DNA of 64,000 nucleotides from assembly GCA_028551475.1 (NCBI GenBank), contig CM052359.1, positions 13,579,583 through 13,643,582 of the forward strand, written 5' to 3'. Both the position numbers and the translations under genes were made by a program. Source of the stretch: Casuarina equisetifolia (lineage: Eukaryota > Streptophyta > Magnoliopsida > Fagales > Casuarinaceae). This document shows, in pieces, positions 13,050 through 25,045 of the stretch (positions are counted from its first letter, which is position 1; each line of letters begins with the position of its first letter). The notes beneath the pieces are model-generated. The model made no database searches and had not been told where the DNA came from. It saw only the letters and a list, made by a program, of their open reading frames with translations.

Positions 13050-14540
13050 CAGCACCAAAGCGTAACATTATAGTTAGATACAACCAATTTATGAATCCAT
13101 TAGGTCAACAATCCAAAATATAAGGAAGATATTGAGGTAGTATGTGACAGATAAGCCTCGTTACTATAATCATTCCACGCTTTATGAAAACCAATAATAA
13201 AATATCCACAAAAGCTGGAAATTAACTGAGCAAAGCAACAACAGAAGCAAACATAGTTAATTACATAAACCTTCTTGGTATCTCACAGATTGTCCTAACC
13301 CAAATCTTCCACACCCAGTCAACATGGATACACAAAATTATCTCCACATCTACACTTTTCTCAAAAGCTTCACGGGCCTTCATATTATATGAAAATCTTT
13401 ATCAAATTTACTCAACCTCAAGTTTAGGAAAGAAGCAACTTCTTGCAAAACCATGCATGCTTAACATCTCAAGACCATGTTCCATAGAGAATTGGCTGCA
13501 ACAAAAACAACCAACTCAGGTTCAAACAACATCTTTCATTTGGCAAGAAGTTTATAATCTCATCCCCCTTTCTTCTCTCCCATTTTGGTGGCATCAAAAT
13601 GACATAAAGACATATAAATGTGCATCATACATTTATGTTACATCTAGAAATGTAAAATTATAGCAAGAAAAAGAAAGGGCTGGGGAAAACAACTCTATGG
13701 ATCAAGTAATTCCAATCCCTATACTGTACAGTCTCACCAGGATATTTTTCTTCTCTATTTTATTTCATATCTCTAAGCTGGCAAAACATACAATTCTGAT
13801 ATAAATCTAATTCTAGGTTCACAGATTTTCCTAAAGAGTGAATAAAAATAAAAGGGAACGCAGACATGTTCCTAACTTCTTATAATCATCTGTTATCGCA
13901 CATATCAATCAATAAGCAAAAAAAATAACCACATGATATGTGCTACACTCATTTACCCATATACTTCTAAGAAAACTAGGGTTCTGCTAATACAAAAGTT
14001 TCCCCCAAACCAAAGAAGTAGATTTTTGAGTTAACTACCTTTTGACGTACGTAATCCTCACCGGTACAAGATAGGTAAAGTTAAGATGCTCAAATGAAAC
14101 GGTCAACCATAGCACGTGCCATCATAGTGTCCCAACGGAAAAATTACGAAACTGAAGACAGCAGAATGTTCCTCCATACATCTCTCGGTTGGTAAAATAT
14201 CATACTCGACTAAGTGAAACAAAGGCATACCCCTGTCTTGCAGCTTGCTAACACCTCAAACTAACCCTAATTTAATAAACACATTAAGAAGAGAGATTTA
14301 ACTTTCGCCAGCAAAGTTGAATCCTCATAAAATTGCATGTCAACCGATAGAAATCAGCCGTACAGCAAACTTGACGTGAAAATCGCCGGTGAAATTGATT
14401 AAAAGAAAAAAAAAAAAAGGGTCTACTCCAATTCAGAAAATACAGCCCTCAGTCTGAATCCATTATCAGAATGTACCTCACACAACATCTATGAACACCA
14501 CTAACAGCGGAGAAATATACGAACAAACATTATTGGCATC
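13050..14540. other. Upstream region or 5' intron of the JMJ19-like pseudogene
   Basis: AT-rich sequence without a recognisable coding exon. If the CpG-rich stretch near 15.0-15.3 kb is the old first exon, this would be its leader intron, later hit by the solo LTR. Confidence 0.3.
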
Positions 14541-14546
14541 AAAATC

Positions 14547-14926
14547 TGTTAGGATCTGCCCGGCCCATGAACTTAAGAAATGAAGCCCAACCCAGCGGGC
14601 TGAGGGCAACATGCAAAGGAGGGATAAAAGAAGCAGCAACGAAGGCAGAATTATCGAACCAGACAGTGTTTTCTTATTTCTCTAGCTTGTATCCTAGCTT
14701 AACTTAACTTAGCTGCCTTAAGTTTGTAGCAGGGGTAGTGTAATTAGTTGTTGTAGTTGTTGTAGTTGTTGAGCTCTGGAGTAGTATTGCAGTAGCTTGT
14801 AGTGAACTTGTGTGGCAGAACCTTGTGTTGTAACCAGGCATTTCCATCCAAATATAAGGGAGACTCTGTCCAAATTTCCCCAGATCTGAGTGTTCCTTGT
14901 TTGTTGTGATATTCTTTGTCCTAACA
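14547..14926. mobile_element. Solo LTR with perfect 5-bp target-site duplication
   Basis: A 380-bp unit begins TGTTAGG and ends CCTAACA, so its ends are a 7-bp inverted repeat with the canonical TG...CA. It is flanked by AAATC on both sides (14542-14546 and 14927-14931). No internal retroelement sequence is present. This is what recombination between the two LTRs of a retrotransposon leaves behind; Ty1/copia or a small TRIM-type element are both possible. The intact duplication suggests it is not very old. Confidence 0.85.
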
Positions 14927-14959
14927 AAATCACACTACAAGAAACACATACCCGAATAG

Positions 14960-15330
14960 ATTCAGCGCAGCAATGTTTCGCAAAGCGTTGATCCAAGTCT
15001 CCCGGGGCTCCAAAACCTCGGCCGAAACGCATCGAAAAGTCGACGGAGATGGAAAATCAAAACGATCACAAATGAAAAACAGGAAAGCAAATGGCGGTGC
15101 AAGTATGGAGAGAGCAACCGAGTGTGGAGACCTTACCGTAAGCAGTGGAAGCGGGTTCTCCTTGCGTTTTCGTAAGGTCGTCGCGATTGTGACTCTTGTT
15201 CGCTAAGTCGTCTGCTTTCGACGTATTAGGCTCACTATTGACAATACAACCTTTATTACCTCGAATACGTCGTGATTCAAAATATCGACGCAATAACTTC
15301 GCGAACAGAAGAGGAGAGATTCTAATGGAC
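14960..15330 (-). promoter_or_regulatory. CpG-rich stretch, possible old promoter or leader exons
   Basis: This stretch is much richer in CG dinucleotides than its surroundings, as expected for an unmethylated plant 5' gene end. On the minus strand two donor-like sites occur, with GTAAGG after 15137 and GGTATGTG near 14955. It may be the leader exon or exons of the JMJ19-like pseudogene or a remnant of another gene. Open frames exist on both strands, but none is recognised. Confidence 0.3.
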
Positions 15331-15399
15331 TTTTAGGATGGTAAGCACGTGAGACAAGATTCTCAAAACGAAAGAATTTGTGTGAAGTCATGGCAAAAA

Positions 15400-16209
15400 G
15401 GTTAAAAAGATCCAAAGATTATCCAAAAGAAGGCACTATAGAAAATTATTTTATTGCTTTGGGATTGTTTTGTTCAGCAATGGCCTTTGTGTCTTTCTTT
15501 GTTATTGACAACATTTTAAATTCATTATTATTGAGAATCCTTTTATTATAGTTAACAATCTTATTATTGGCAATCTCATTATTGTTATGTTTTTGTAATT
15601 AAACATTTGTCCAACCTATATAATGGGTTTCTCTTATATATATTGCGAATATCATATACTTAGTATATAAATTTTTTTCATTCTTTCTCTTTTTTTCTCT
15701 CTCTTATTTTTGCTATCATGTTATCAGACCCATCTTCCTATAGTCTAGTTAAAAAAATATTTTACTAATGATTTGTTAATCCGGGGTACTCTCTTTCGTC
15801 AAAAATCACATTAAGTCGATTGACCATAGCATCTTTTGCTCATGGCTCTGCTTTTCTTTTTTCTTTTCAACAAAAGGGCTGACATGGATGAGTTGTAATA
15901 TAAAGAAATTAAGCCTGCCTGTAATAAATAAATAAAAATCTTTAATACTACTTCTAAGCTTGTGATACTATATGAAACGTTAACTAGAAGTTGGAATGCA
16001 TACGAGGATTCTACTTTGTTGGAGCCACCTCTCATGGGCCTAGCCTAAGAAACAAACCAACAAATCCACAAGTACTACTGAGTTGTCGTTGATGGTTGGT
16101 ATGCGCTTTGCTATAGTTTTTGACTTGACAATAATATTTTGTGATCCTTACAATTAGTATTAGAATAAGTTGAAAGTTGCAAGTTTAACCCTTGCACTAA
16201 TAGATTTGC

Positions 16210-16243
<34 letters not shown>

Positions 16244-17180
16244 GTTGTGTTTGGAGGGCGGGGGGGCGTGCACTTGGCCCAAATGAAGGACAAAGAAGCT
16301 TGTGGGCATTGTTGTATTGTTGTTAAGGGTTCATATGCACTTCAACCATGTAACATTTAGACAGACAATAATTCCGGGTATTCTTTACACTTTATACAAA
16401 AATTAATTAATCCTTTTAGAGAGTGCAACATGAGATCCCTAATGGGTAGTAAGATATAGAGAAATGAAGTCATTCCATAAGCCAAAGGTAATTTCGTTTC
16501 TTCCAAACCTCGACCAATTTAGAGTTCTTGTTCTACCAAATTCTCCCTATAGCATAGACTAAATCCCTATTATCATAATTTTCTAACTTTTCCCCAAATC
16601 CCTGTTTTAGATTTCATAACCGGCTTGCTTTTGTCATGAATTTTTCATTTTGATCTCAGCTTCCTCAAATGTCAGTCTTTTTCTTTTTTTTTTCTTTACA
16701 TTTTATCTTTGTGTTTTGAGCTCGATAGCAATCAACAACAATCTAAGCCTTGCTAGTCAATAGAGTAACTTTTTTAAATTGCTTTAAAATTTCTACCTTT
16801 AGCATCGCTAATTCAAGGATGCATAACTAAATAATCATAAAAGTTTTGTCCAACAAAACTAAATGGAAGCACAATAAAATGTGTACTTAGTTAATATAAT
16901 ATGATGAACTATTCCACGATTGATTGGGAAGGCATGAATATTTTAACTTTTTTTTAAAGTGAGGATCAATAGACCTTGAAAACACTTGTTATGAAACTCA
17001 AAGTAATCCCTGCTCAAGAGAAGAGAGACGAGCTGAAGAACTAAAAACATCCAAAGATAAACTACAATAGTCAGATGAACTACTGTTGCCCAAGAGGCAA
17101 TAAAACATCACAAGAAATCGGTTCTAACCTTTGTCAAACAATATCTTATTACAAACATTAGAAAAGTCCATAAACTTTGT
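15400..17180. other. Gene-free AT-rich stretch
   Basis: No coding segment is seen. It contains the long G run at 16212-16242 and short tRNA-like repeat debris near 16130-16200. Confidence 0.5.
16212..16242. repeat. Uninterrupted run of 31 G
   Basis: A pure G homopolymer, followed by further G-rich sequence to about 16267. It is unusual in an AT-rich plant intergenic region and could be a quadruplex-forming site or a sequencing or assembly artefact. Confidence 0.95.
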
Positions 17181-18115
17181 CATTCCTCTTTTGACATAGT
17201 TCATAACTTGCAACAACAACAATAAATCTTACAGTTAAGTAGAAGATATTTGTATCAATAGTTAGTAACTATCTTAGAGGGAAAAAAGTTTGGGCGATTG
17301 ATGACCATACAATAATTACAATACTGTAGATTATATAATTTAATATAAATTTTATTAATGTCAATGGAAAAAAAATTCCTTTAAATAATTCTAGAATTGC
17401 TAGAACTTTTATCTTTAAGATCACTCACTTTTGACAACAATAATAGAGGCATTCTAAGCCTCATATTTATAGGCCATTTTGAAAAGCCGAATGGTCAAAA
17501 AGACGGTTTTACCCCCCCCAACATGCAAAAATGACCATTTTAACCTTTCTACTAATTTTGACCCCACAATTAACAACTTCCCCATAAGCCAAGGAACAAT
17601 TCTCCCATAAGTATTCTAGAAGTAGGTTGGTACAAACATTAGCACAATTGAGGAGTCTTGCCCTAGAATAATCAAACATTCCTCTCTTGACAAAGTTCAT
17701 AACTTGCAACAACCGTCATTAATCTAACAATTAAGCTAAAGGAAATATTCACTTCATTAGTTATTGGCTATCTTAAGAAGAAAAGAAAAACTTTATTTTG
17801 GGCAATAAATAACTACACAACAATCACATTGAAAATTTATATAATTCAAGATAAATTTTATCTTTATTAACAAAACAATATTCCTTAAGATAATCCTAAA
17901 ACTACTCAATTTTGACAACAATAATAGAGGCATGCTAAGCTTCATATCTATATGCCATTTTGGAAAACCTAACTATCAAAAAGACAGTTCTAACCCTACA
18001 TGAGAAATGACCATTTCATCCGTTCTACTAGTTTTGACCCCACAATTAACAACTTCCCCTTAAGCGAAGGAATAATTCTCCCATAAAGTATTCTAGAAGT
18101 AGGTTGGTCCAAAGC
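17181..18115. repeat. Imperfect tandem duplication, unit about 0.49 kb
   Basis: Unit A (17181-17676) and unit B (17677 to about 18115) share their order of landmarks: a start like CATTCCTCTNTTGACANAG, then TTCATAACTTGCAACAA, then CCACAATTAACAACTTCCCC, then TATTCTAGAAGTAGGTTGG. The copies differ by many substitutions and small indels, so the duplication is old. No protein is recognised. It could be non-coding retroelement sequence such as part of an LTR. Confidence 0.8.
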
Positions 18116-18563
18116 CTCATCTAGACCACATAGAATTCAATGAAATTCAGTTGTATACGTTTGAGCTTGTTTCGAAAACTCGTACTCTTAACAGTGCTTT
18201 TATCAACGGAAAGTGCGTACCCTTTTGAATTGTTTAAACTTTTTGATGGACGGTAGGGACATAGGATACTAATCTTGGCTGAGAAGCCTCGACATGGCTG
18301 CAATTATGAGAGAATGAATTGACAATCCAAGAAGTTTTCTGGACACAAGCAAAGAATCTTTAAAAATGATAATTAATTTTTTTATACACATCCCTATTAA
18401 TGGTGAATACAAAAGAGAAAAGAAAAAAAAAAATACACTAAGCACAAACTTTCTAGTATCCAATCAAGCATAAGATGTTCCTCAAAGCCAAACACCACAT
18501 ATACAGTAGAAATCAACAAATTCTGTATGTGTTTAATATATAGAACAAGTATCCAAGCATATA

Positions 18564-19809
18564 TCATAGGAAAACCATGTTGTTGTCAATGTCAAATCTC
18601 ATCTCTTCAATGTTGGAGGGTGCTCCTGTGTCCAAACTACTCTCTTCCAAACTCATGTCCCATAGGAAGCCATATTCATCGTCACCTTTGGAGGTGGTGT
18701 GACCGTTGATGCCTGTGATGTCCTGGGAAAACTGGAGGAGGTTTAGCAGGGAATTGGCCTGGTTTTGGTTTTGGTGAGATGAGTTTGGGGCAAATGAGGT
18801 AATCTGGGTGTAACCGCAGGGCGTGGTTCGGCTGCTTGGAGAGGATGAAGTTAAGGTTACGGAAGGGGCACAGCCTGAGCTCTCAAACGTGCTGGTCTCT
18901 GAGTTTGGCATGAGACCCTTGCCCTTGTGAAATACTCTACACAAAACCCAGTCTTCCTGTGATCAGAAAGTGAATTTCATTAGCGGAAATTGAGTGAAAA
19001 TAATAAAAACACATGCATGAAGTAAAATTGTGTTTGTCCACAAATTAATAGTTCAATGATTGGCTAGACTATCCCAAACTTAGGTGTTGGGTTCAATATT
19101 CCGAACCCCAAAACCCCATTTTACTCAATAAAGTAGTGTTTGTCAACAGTCTAATAGTCTGATAATTAGTTAGTGGTTGCCAAGATCTAAGTCTTAGGTT
19201 TAACATCCCATGCTTTCAAACTGCCTTTAGCTAAAGAATGAAGAAGTAGAACTGTGATGAAACTTGTTGAGATGCGTATGGTTTTGTTTTTGATCCAAAT
19301 CCTATCCTAGGATAAATGACTGAAAGCTCTCTCTTTCGCTCTCTGTGTAAAGTGGTCACACATGTAACGAAGTTAATGGACAACTTTGTGCAAGTTTCTT
19401 TGAAGAGATGCATGAAATTTGTGGGTGCTTTAGATTCTCTCTCCGCGTATTTGACAGTGTTTTGTGGGTGTTTTTGCAATTGCGTGTGAACGGAAAGCAA
19501 TGTTCTTTGAAAAAGGGGCATGAGTTGGACCTTAGGAGGCATATGTGGGGTCTCCAAGCGAAATTCATGCATGATCCAGCCGGTTTTGATCCCGTTCGGA
19601 GCTCTGTTTCGATAGAACACCAAAGTCTTCCTCATCCCCACGGTTTCGCGCGTCACCGGATCGAGGACTGTCCGGTCCTTGCCCGTGGCTTTCCAGTACC
19701 CAGATATTGTCGCCCGATTGGTCCTGAATCCAGTGGCGTACTTCCGGTCCCGGAAGCTGAAGAAGTACCACTCGTTTGCATTGAGCTTCGCCACCTCTAA
19801 AGTTCATAA

Positions 19810-19847
<38 letters not shown>

Positions 19848-21098
19848 AGTTCGCCATTGACAGGAACACAAAGCAATCATCGAAGCTGCAGAATGGAAGA
19901 AAGTGCAGAATAATGGCTGCTAGTAGCATACTTGTTTGACAAGTACGTTGAGTTTCCCTAGCATGACGGAGGAAGAAGATGGCAAGTCTGTGTCACATCA
20001 GTTAATTAATGTCTAAGGAACCTAAGCGGTAGTTTCTAATGCACGAAAGAATTGTTTTCTCAGGACCATCATCAGAAAACTACGGTTTTCAGGCAAATCT
20101 GATGCGTAAACTCGAGTTTTTCTGTTTACTTTTTCATCTCCTAAACGACCCACGTTATCAAATAAGTACAGGATTACTAAGAAAAGAAGGTTCAACCCAA
20201 GGGTTTTTTTTTTAATTTTTTAATTTTTTAACTTTTTTCATACATCTGAAAAAGAAAGCCATGGGCGGTGCATATATTAATATAAAAAAAGACCCCAAGT
20301 TGAGGAATCTCATTTTTTCTAAGGAAATTATCGAGAGAAAGTTACTCTCCGGGAGGTAAGTATCCCGTTTTGGTAACGACAACCCGAAAAGATCACTGTC
20401 ACCGTCCGGTGAACGTGGTCCTACAGGTCACGGACAAAGTCCGATGCACGTGCCTCAACTTCCAGTGCTCTGGAGGCTGAAAGAAAGAAGGAGAATGAGA
20501 GAGTTCGATAGACTTAGGACTCTGGATGCATTTTATTTTTAGAATCCTTCTAAAGGAAGTTTGTTTATCGACTGCAAACTTGTATGTTTGGCAAGCCAGA
20601 AAGTTCCCTCTCGAATTTTCTCGGCAGTCCTTTCTCGCATTGACAACTGAACTAATTACAGAACGGATAAGTCAGAAACATCTATGAGACAAAGGATTGC
20701 ATAAATAGAGCGTTCTCTCTTAGCAGGTCATGTTCTGTCTGCTCTTTCCCTTAGCTACTGTTTCAAACATGTCGGCCTGCCTCGTACAAGAACCTCAATA
20801 ATTATGTCTTCCCTGTACGTCTCCAAATCTTTACGAATACGCTAAGAAGACAAGAACTAAATCGCAACTGTCCTGAGAAAATATCAACGAGAAACAAAGC
20901 TTAGGGAAAAGAAGCAGAAACAAACTTACCAGGAAGCTGCCATGGCTCGCACGTATGCAGGTCGATTTCCATCAAAGTTCCCTTGAGAACCTCCTCATTC
21001 ATGATCTTCTTGTAAAGATAGTGACAGACCAGCTCCTCGTCGCTGGGATAAAACCTGAACCCAGGGGGAAGCGCGGCTCCAATGTCTCTCAGCCCCAT
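18564..21098 (-). CDS. NAC domain transcription factor (NAC21/22-like)
   Basis: A plant-specific DNA-binding transcription factor. The exons are 21098-20930, 19796-19531 and 18956-18564; borders are GT-AG and phases close to 275 residues. The NAC domain fills about residues 1-155: subdomain [21 protein letters not shown] and C with [24 protein letters not shown] with [13 protein letters not shown] and [13 protein letters not shown], then WIMHEFRLE, and E with [14 protein letters not shown]. The C-terminal part is Ser/Thr/Asn-rich with an acidic end, as expected for an activation region. The N-terminus MGLRDI is typical of the NAC21/22 group. The intron after the first 56 codons and the one before EDWVLC are where NAC genes usually have them. 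No miR164-like site was found in exon 3, unlike NAC1/CUC genes. The assignment to the NAC family is firm; the subgroup is less so. Confidence 0.94.
19130..19215 (+). repeat. SINE-like relic in NAC intron 2
   Basis: A tRNA-like A box (TTAGTTAGTGG, 19166-19176) is followed about 20 bases later by a B-box-like GGTTTAACATCCC (19197-19209). This order and spacing are those of an RNA polymerase III promoter in plant tRNA-derived SINEs. A related, poorer copy precedes it near 19050-19110. No target-site duplication was identified. Confidence 0.4.
19814..19845. repeat. (GA)n microsatellite in NAC intron 1
   Basis: About 15 copies of GA, ending some 18 bases inside intron 1 from the acceptor at 19797. 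On the transcribed strand it is a (CT)n tract that may also serve as the polypyrimidine tract. Confidence 0.95.
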
Positions 21099-21186
21099 GT
21101 CTCTGGTATGTTTCTGGTTTCAAGGAAGGACAGCGATGTTCGATGATGAATTTTGAAATATTGTAGAGGAGGAGAAAGGTTGGGAA

Positions 21187-21196
21187 TATATATATA
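21187..21196 (-). promoter_or_regulatory. TATA box of the NAC gene
   Basis: An alternating TA run lies about 90 bases upstream of the NAC start codon, leaving room for a short leader. A GA-rich tract lies further upstream at about 21322-21333. It was assigned by position and sequence only. Confidence 0.5.
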
Positions 21197-21199
21197 GTT

Positions 21200-22753
21200 A
21201 GGAAGAAGATGACGATGATAAGTGAGAATTTCTTGCAATATTATGGCAGGTCATGCTTGTGTAAGTGGTTAGTTATGGCAAGAAGTTTCAGGAAAAACCA
21301 AGGTTACAAGAAAGCGTCCGGGAGAGAGAGAGCTCATGCAACATATATAGACAAAACCCACGGAAGTTTGTAAGAGAAACCCTCCAAAATACTCCTTTTT
21401 TATTTGCTATATCTTTTTGTACATTAATTGAACAAGGTTAAGATTCTTTATGGGTAATAAAAAATCAAGGTTATTTTGCCTGGGGAAAGAGTTTCGTACG
21501 TTTCATATGTAAAATAGTGTAATTGATCAATCATTTAATTCCACACCTTTTGACTTGTGAAATAGTATCAAGTTCTGGTTTGGAAGGTTATTTTCCATGT
21601 ATAATCTCTATATAAAATGATATTAAAATCTAGATTTCAAACTTGAATATTAACTATACTTTGAGATTTAAAGAAATTATTTTTTATTTGATATAATGTT
21701 ATGATGATCTAATCATAGGAGCACATCCCTAATCATCTTATATTAATCATTGATATATAAATTAAATTTTACTTACTTAACAAAAGCAATTTAGGTTCAA
21801 GATGTGACACCCTAGATGTATCAAGCCTGCCACCCATATCAATTGTAAGGAAACTCATAAAAGATAGTACAACAGAAATCTTATATTGTTAATCTCTTAC
21901 TTGGCAGCTCAAGTGAAGCTCAGGAAAGAAACTAATCTAAATGATTGAGATTCAGGACATTACCCCTTCCCCCTTCCCCTTCTGTTTAACAGAAAAAAGT
22001 TATACTGTTTAAATCTTATTTGAGAATCTTTTACATATTAAAGAAAAAAAAAAAGATAGTTTCTCTTTCCTGCACCCAAATTTTGCCATACTCGGCGCTC
22101 TGATTGGCTTTTCTTCTCACTCTCATTAACATAATCAAAAAGTGAATCTTTTAGTTGAAAAGACACGAAAGCGTACAAAACTTGAGATGTAAGCCTCTGG
22201 ATTTGTTCTTGACCCCCACGTTAACAACACCTTGTTATCATTCGTGCTAAATTTGTGAAAATCCAAGCTTGTTCTCGAAAGGATCAGCACATAATCATTG
22301 TCATGCTCATTTATATCACAATCAAACAATAAAATACCCTATTCTTGGACTGCTTATCACAAATTGGAGGATATTAAATCCAACTTCAAGTGGTCCTTTA
22401 TCCAAATGCTAGCAACAAATAAAGAAGAATTTCCATATTGTATTTTGCTAATGTTGCTTACCAAGAACCTGTATATCCAAATTATTTTCCAAAAAATAAT
22501 TGATTAGCTCATCCGTTCACGCTCTCAGCACGCTACCCTCTTCAAAGCACGTGAACCATCAATCTGATCGATATGGGACGCGGAATAGACAGCTCAAAAG
22601 AATCAGTAGCTGGAGAAAACAAGCAGCCATCTGTTCGATTTTCGATCACAGAAGGGACTACTTTGGATTAATGCGATCATGGGGCCACAGATTGTCCTGG
22701 GTCTGGGTCCACTGGTGACGAAGTACATCACAGCCATCAATCATGTTGTGAAC
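21200..22753. other. Intergenic stretch between NAC and the 66-residue gene
   Basis: NAC promoter side, then AT-rich sequence with no recognised coding segment. Confidence 0.5.
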
Positions 22754-23107
22754 TTATCTGTATGAATGTTCTTTCGATTTTCGTTTCAGAGCGAGTAATG
22801 TTAGAAAGGCCATAACAATGAAAATATGGACAAAAGAGAGGATGATAATAATTAGGGATAGCATAATGTAGACGATGACTGGACTGGGGCCGCCATGGCT
22901 GCCACAGTGAGGCTGAAATAATGGAGCTCCATCTTCACTATACCTGGAAAGTGACAAAAAAAAAAAAAAAACCCATCGAATTTTCAGAGGACGATTATGC
23001 CCTCTCTTGTCTGAGCAGGGTTGCTTCTGGGATGGGTCAGTGGACCCTCTGTATAAAAGAGGTCATTTTCGCCATTATACGATAAATCTACCTTACCTTA
23101 TGTGCAT
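22754..23107 (-). CDS. Probable 66-residue single-pass membrane protein, 11-nt coding first exon
   Basis: The main exon, 22943-22754, follows a strong acceptor (long T tract then TTTCCAG). Its frame is open upstream but has no ATG before the membrane segment. An ATG at 23107 followed by CACATAAG and the donor GTAAGG at 23096 supplies an 11-nt exon in the right phase, giving 66 residues with a 153-bp intron. The protein starts MHIRYSEDGAPLFQPH, has a Gly/Pro-rich turn (CGSHGGPSP), then a hydrophobic helix at about residues 26-56, and ends in a basic tail (LKRKSKEHSYR). That layout suggests an outward or lumenal N-terminus and a cytosolic basic tail. I do not recognise a function, though similar tiny membrane proteins are widespread in plants. 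The alternative is a chance open frame or a second exon of another gene. Confidence 0.5.
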
Positions 23108-24455
23108 GGAAAGGATAAAACCAGGATCCTGTCGGGATATACGGAGTTACATCAACAGAAGATACATATAAAAGTTATTAAGGTAAGATTTTATAAGTAA
23201 TACACATGATATCCTGTTTTTAACATTTTGCTATAGCACTTGTTGTCATAATTAATTATCCACCGTTTGCAGTTGTGATTTCTAGGCCATATCGATGATA
23301 CTAAAGGAATATTGTACTTGAGTTTAAAGTTTAATTATTCTAAGCCCAATTTATTGTCCTAAAAAGGTATGACGTGTCAACATGAACTCTTAATTAATTG
23401 TCCACCCTTCCAACTGATATGTATGGCCATGCCTAGGGCCACATCTGTTGAAGTAGCTTTTCATTGTAATGAAGGAATACCTCTACTTGAATCTGAAGTA
23501 GCTTTTATCATTTTAGACCCAATTTATTGTGCTAAATAAGTATTGCACTTTAACCTAAATTTTGATATTATCTTGTAAAACATAAAATTATCTATAAAAG
23601 GTGAAATAATCACTTCTTTAGTAACTCAATAAAACTACGAGCAGCCTGAGCTCTCTTTGCTTGGAAAAGACGGACTTAGACCCAAAGTTGAAGATGGGTC
23701 ATGAGTTTTCTTGTAGAAGTTGAAAAGCAGAAGCCACGGGGATGGCAAATGGCGTGGAGATGACTCAGGTCCTAGAGGTTGAGAGAATGACACTGATAAT
23801 TCTCTGAACAGACACAAGAATTACGGGGCAAAATGTGCGCCGGACGCCACGTGAAACCACAAACCAAGGCACACGTCAAAGGTTTTTGTCGTGTGAGATT
23901 ATTCAAAACCAAATCATGCCTGTCCCCGACCCAGCCAAGATAATTCAAATGATTGAAACCCTTAGGGTTAGGGTTTTTTTTTTTTTTCTTTTTCCCACAA
24001 GGGAATTTTTGTTAGGTGGAGATGAAGATGGTGATGTTGTAGAATGAGTGACGGCTTCATATTCCTCTCTTTGCAGCCAATAATTTCTCCTGAAACTCAT
24101 CGCCTTAAGCCATGGCTGCTTTTGGTTTTTCCAGTGGGGCCATGTTGATGACTCTAGATGATGATGATGATAATCATCCAGTCATGCAGTAGCCACTCGG
24201 AGCATGCCAGAAAGGCATGGTCATGCACTGGCACATACAGCATCATCTTTGCCTTTGGCATCACCGACAACATCAACTTCAGTGGACCATACGTTGTGAC
24301 ATATAATATTGAGACTCATAGAGGCTGTATGTCATCCTCAATGATTATCCTAAGATTTGTAACAGTGAGTTGACAAGCAAATCTTTCAATTATTTTGTTC
24401 GTTATCTGTTCACCGGTTCAGTTTACAACAGTTCTCTGACTTCGAAGGAATAACC
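23108..24455. other. Intergenic stretch with G-box and telo-box motifs
   Basis: No recognised gene. CACGTG lies at 23848-23853, and a telomere-like TTAGGGTTAGGG stretch near 23963-23974; both are common in plant promoters. A GAT repeat lies near 24157-24171. Confidence 0.4.
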
Positions 24456-24459
24456 ATCA

Positions 24460-24504
24460 TCATCTTCTTCTCCTTCCTCCTCTTCTTCTTCTTCTTCTTC
24501 GTCT

Positions 24505-24535
<31 letters not shown>

Positions 24536-24536
24536 G
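24460..24536. repeat. Compound (CTT)n / (CTTT)n microsatellite
   Basis: Pyrimidine-only tract with CTT, then CTTT repeats, ending in CTGCAG. Confidence 0.95.
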
Positions 24537-25045
24537 CAGATACTGTTCCCATTGTGGCAGCAAAGACTTTATTTGAAAATCATACTCAGTCTGAAAATAG
24601 AACGAATCTGTTACGACTTTTTCCAGAGAAACTGCCTACTTTGATGCCTATATTCAACAAGCAGCTTTTAGAAAGATAAGAACCTCATTGGCTTCATAGA
24701 CTTTTAAAGTTGCAGATAGCAAGGGATCGGATCAGAGGGTATCAACCCGATCGACTATACAATCACAGAACTTTATCACGAAAAGCATTTCTGCTGAGCT
24801 TATCAAGAAAGCCATTTGCTTTTGAAAGAAATGACATATCGTCTACATCTACGATTTGATAATATAACGACCCTGTTTCCCGGGTTGTATCCTTCTGAAT
24901 ATCCATTTCCATGCTTCAAATGCATGAATCTTCCAAGAGAAGGTCGTTTGAGTTATAAGTAAATTATTAGATAGATTACTTTATCTCTTAAAGTTAATTT
25001 ATAAGAATCAAAAAGTTAGTAATCCAATAAGCTATTAGCAAGCTT

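Noticed and set aside
16111-16293. Minus-strand frame with poly-proline
   Set aside because: Produced by the G31 homopolymer.
18564-18956. miR164 target site in the last NAC exon
   Set aside because: The GC-rich ACGCCCTGCGG stretch was compared with the known target pattern and does not match it.
24112-24192. 26-codon frame starting MAAFGFSSG and containing an Asp run
   Set aside because: Too short, with the Asp run made by a GAT repeat; no splice or family support.
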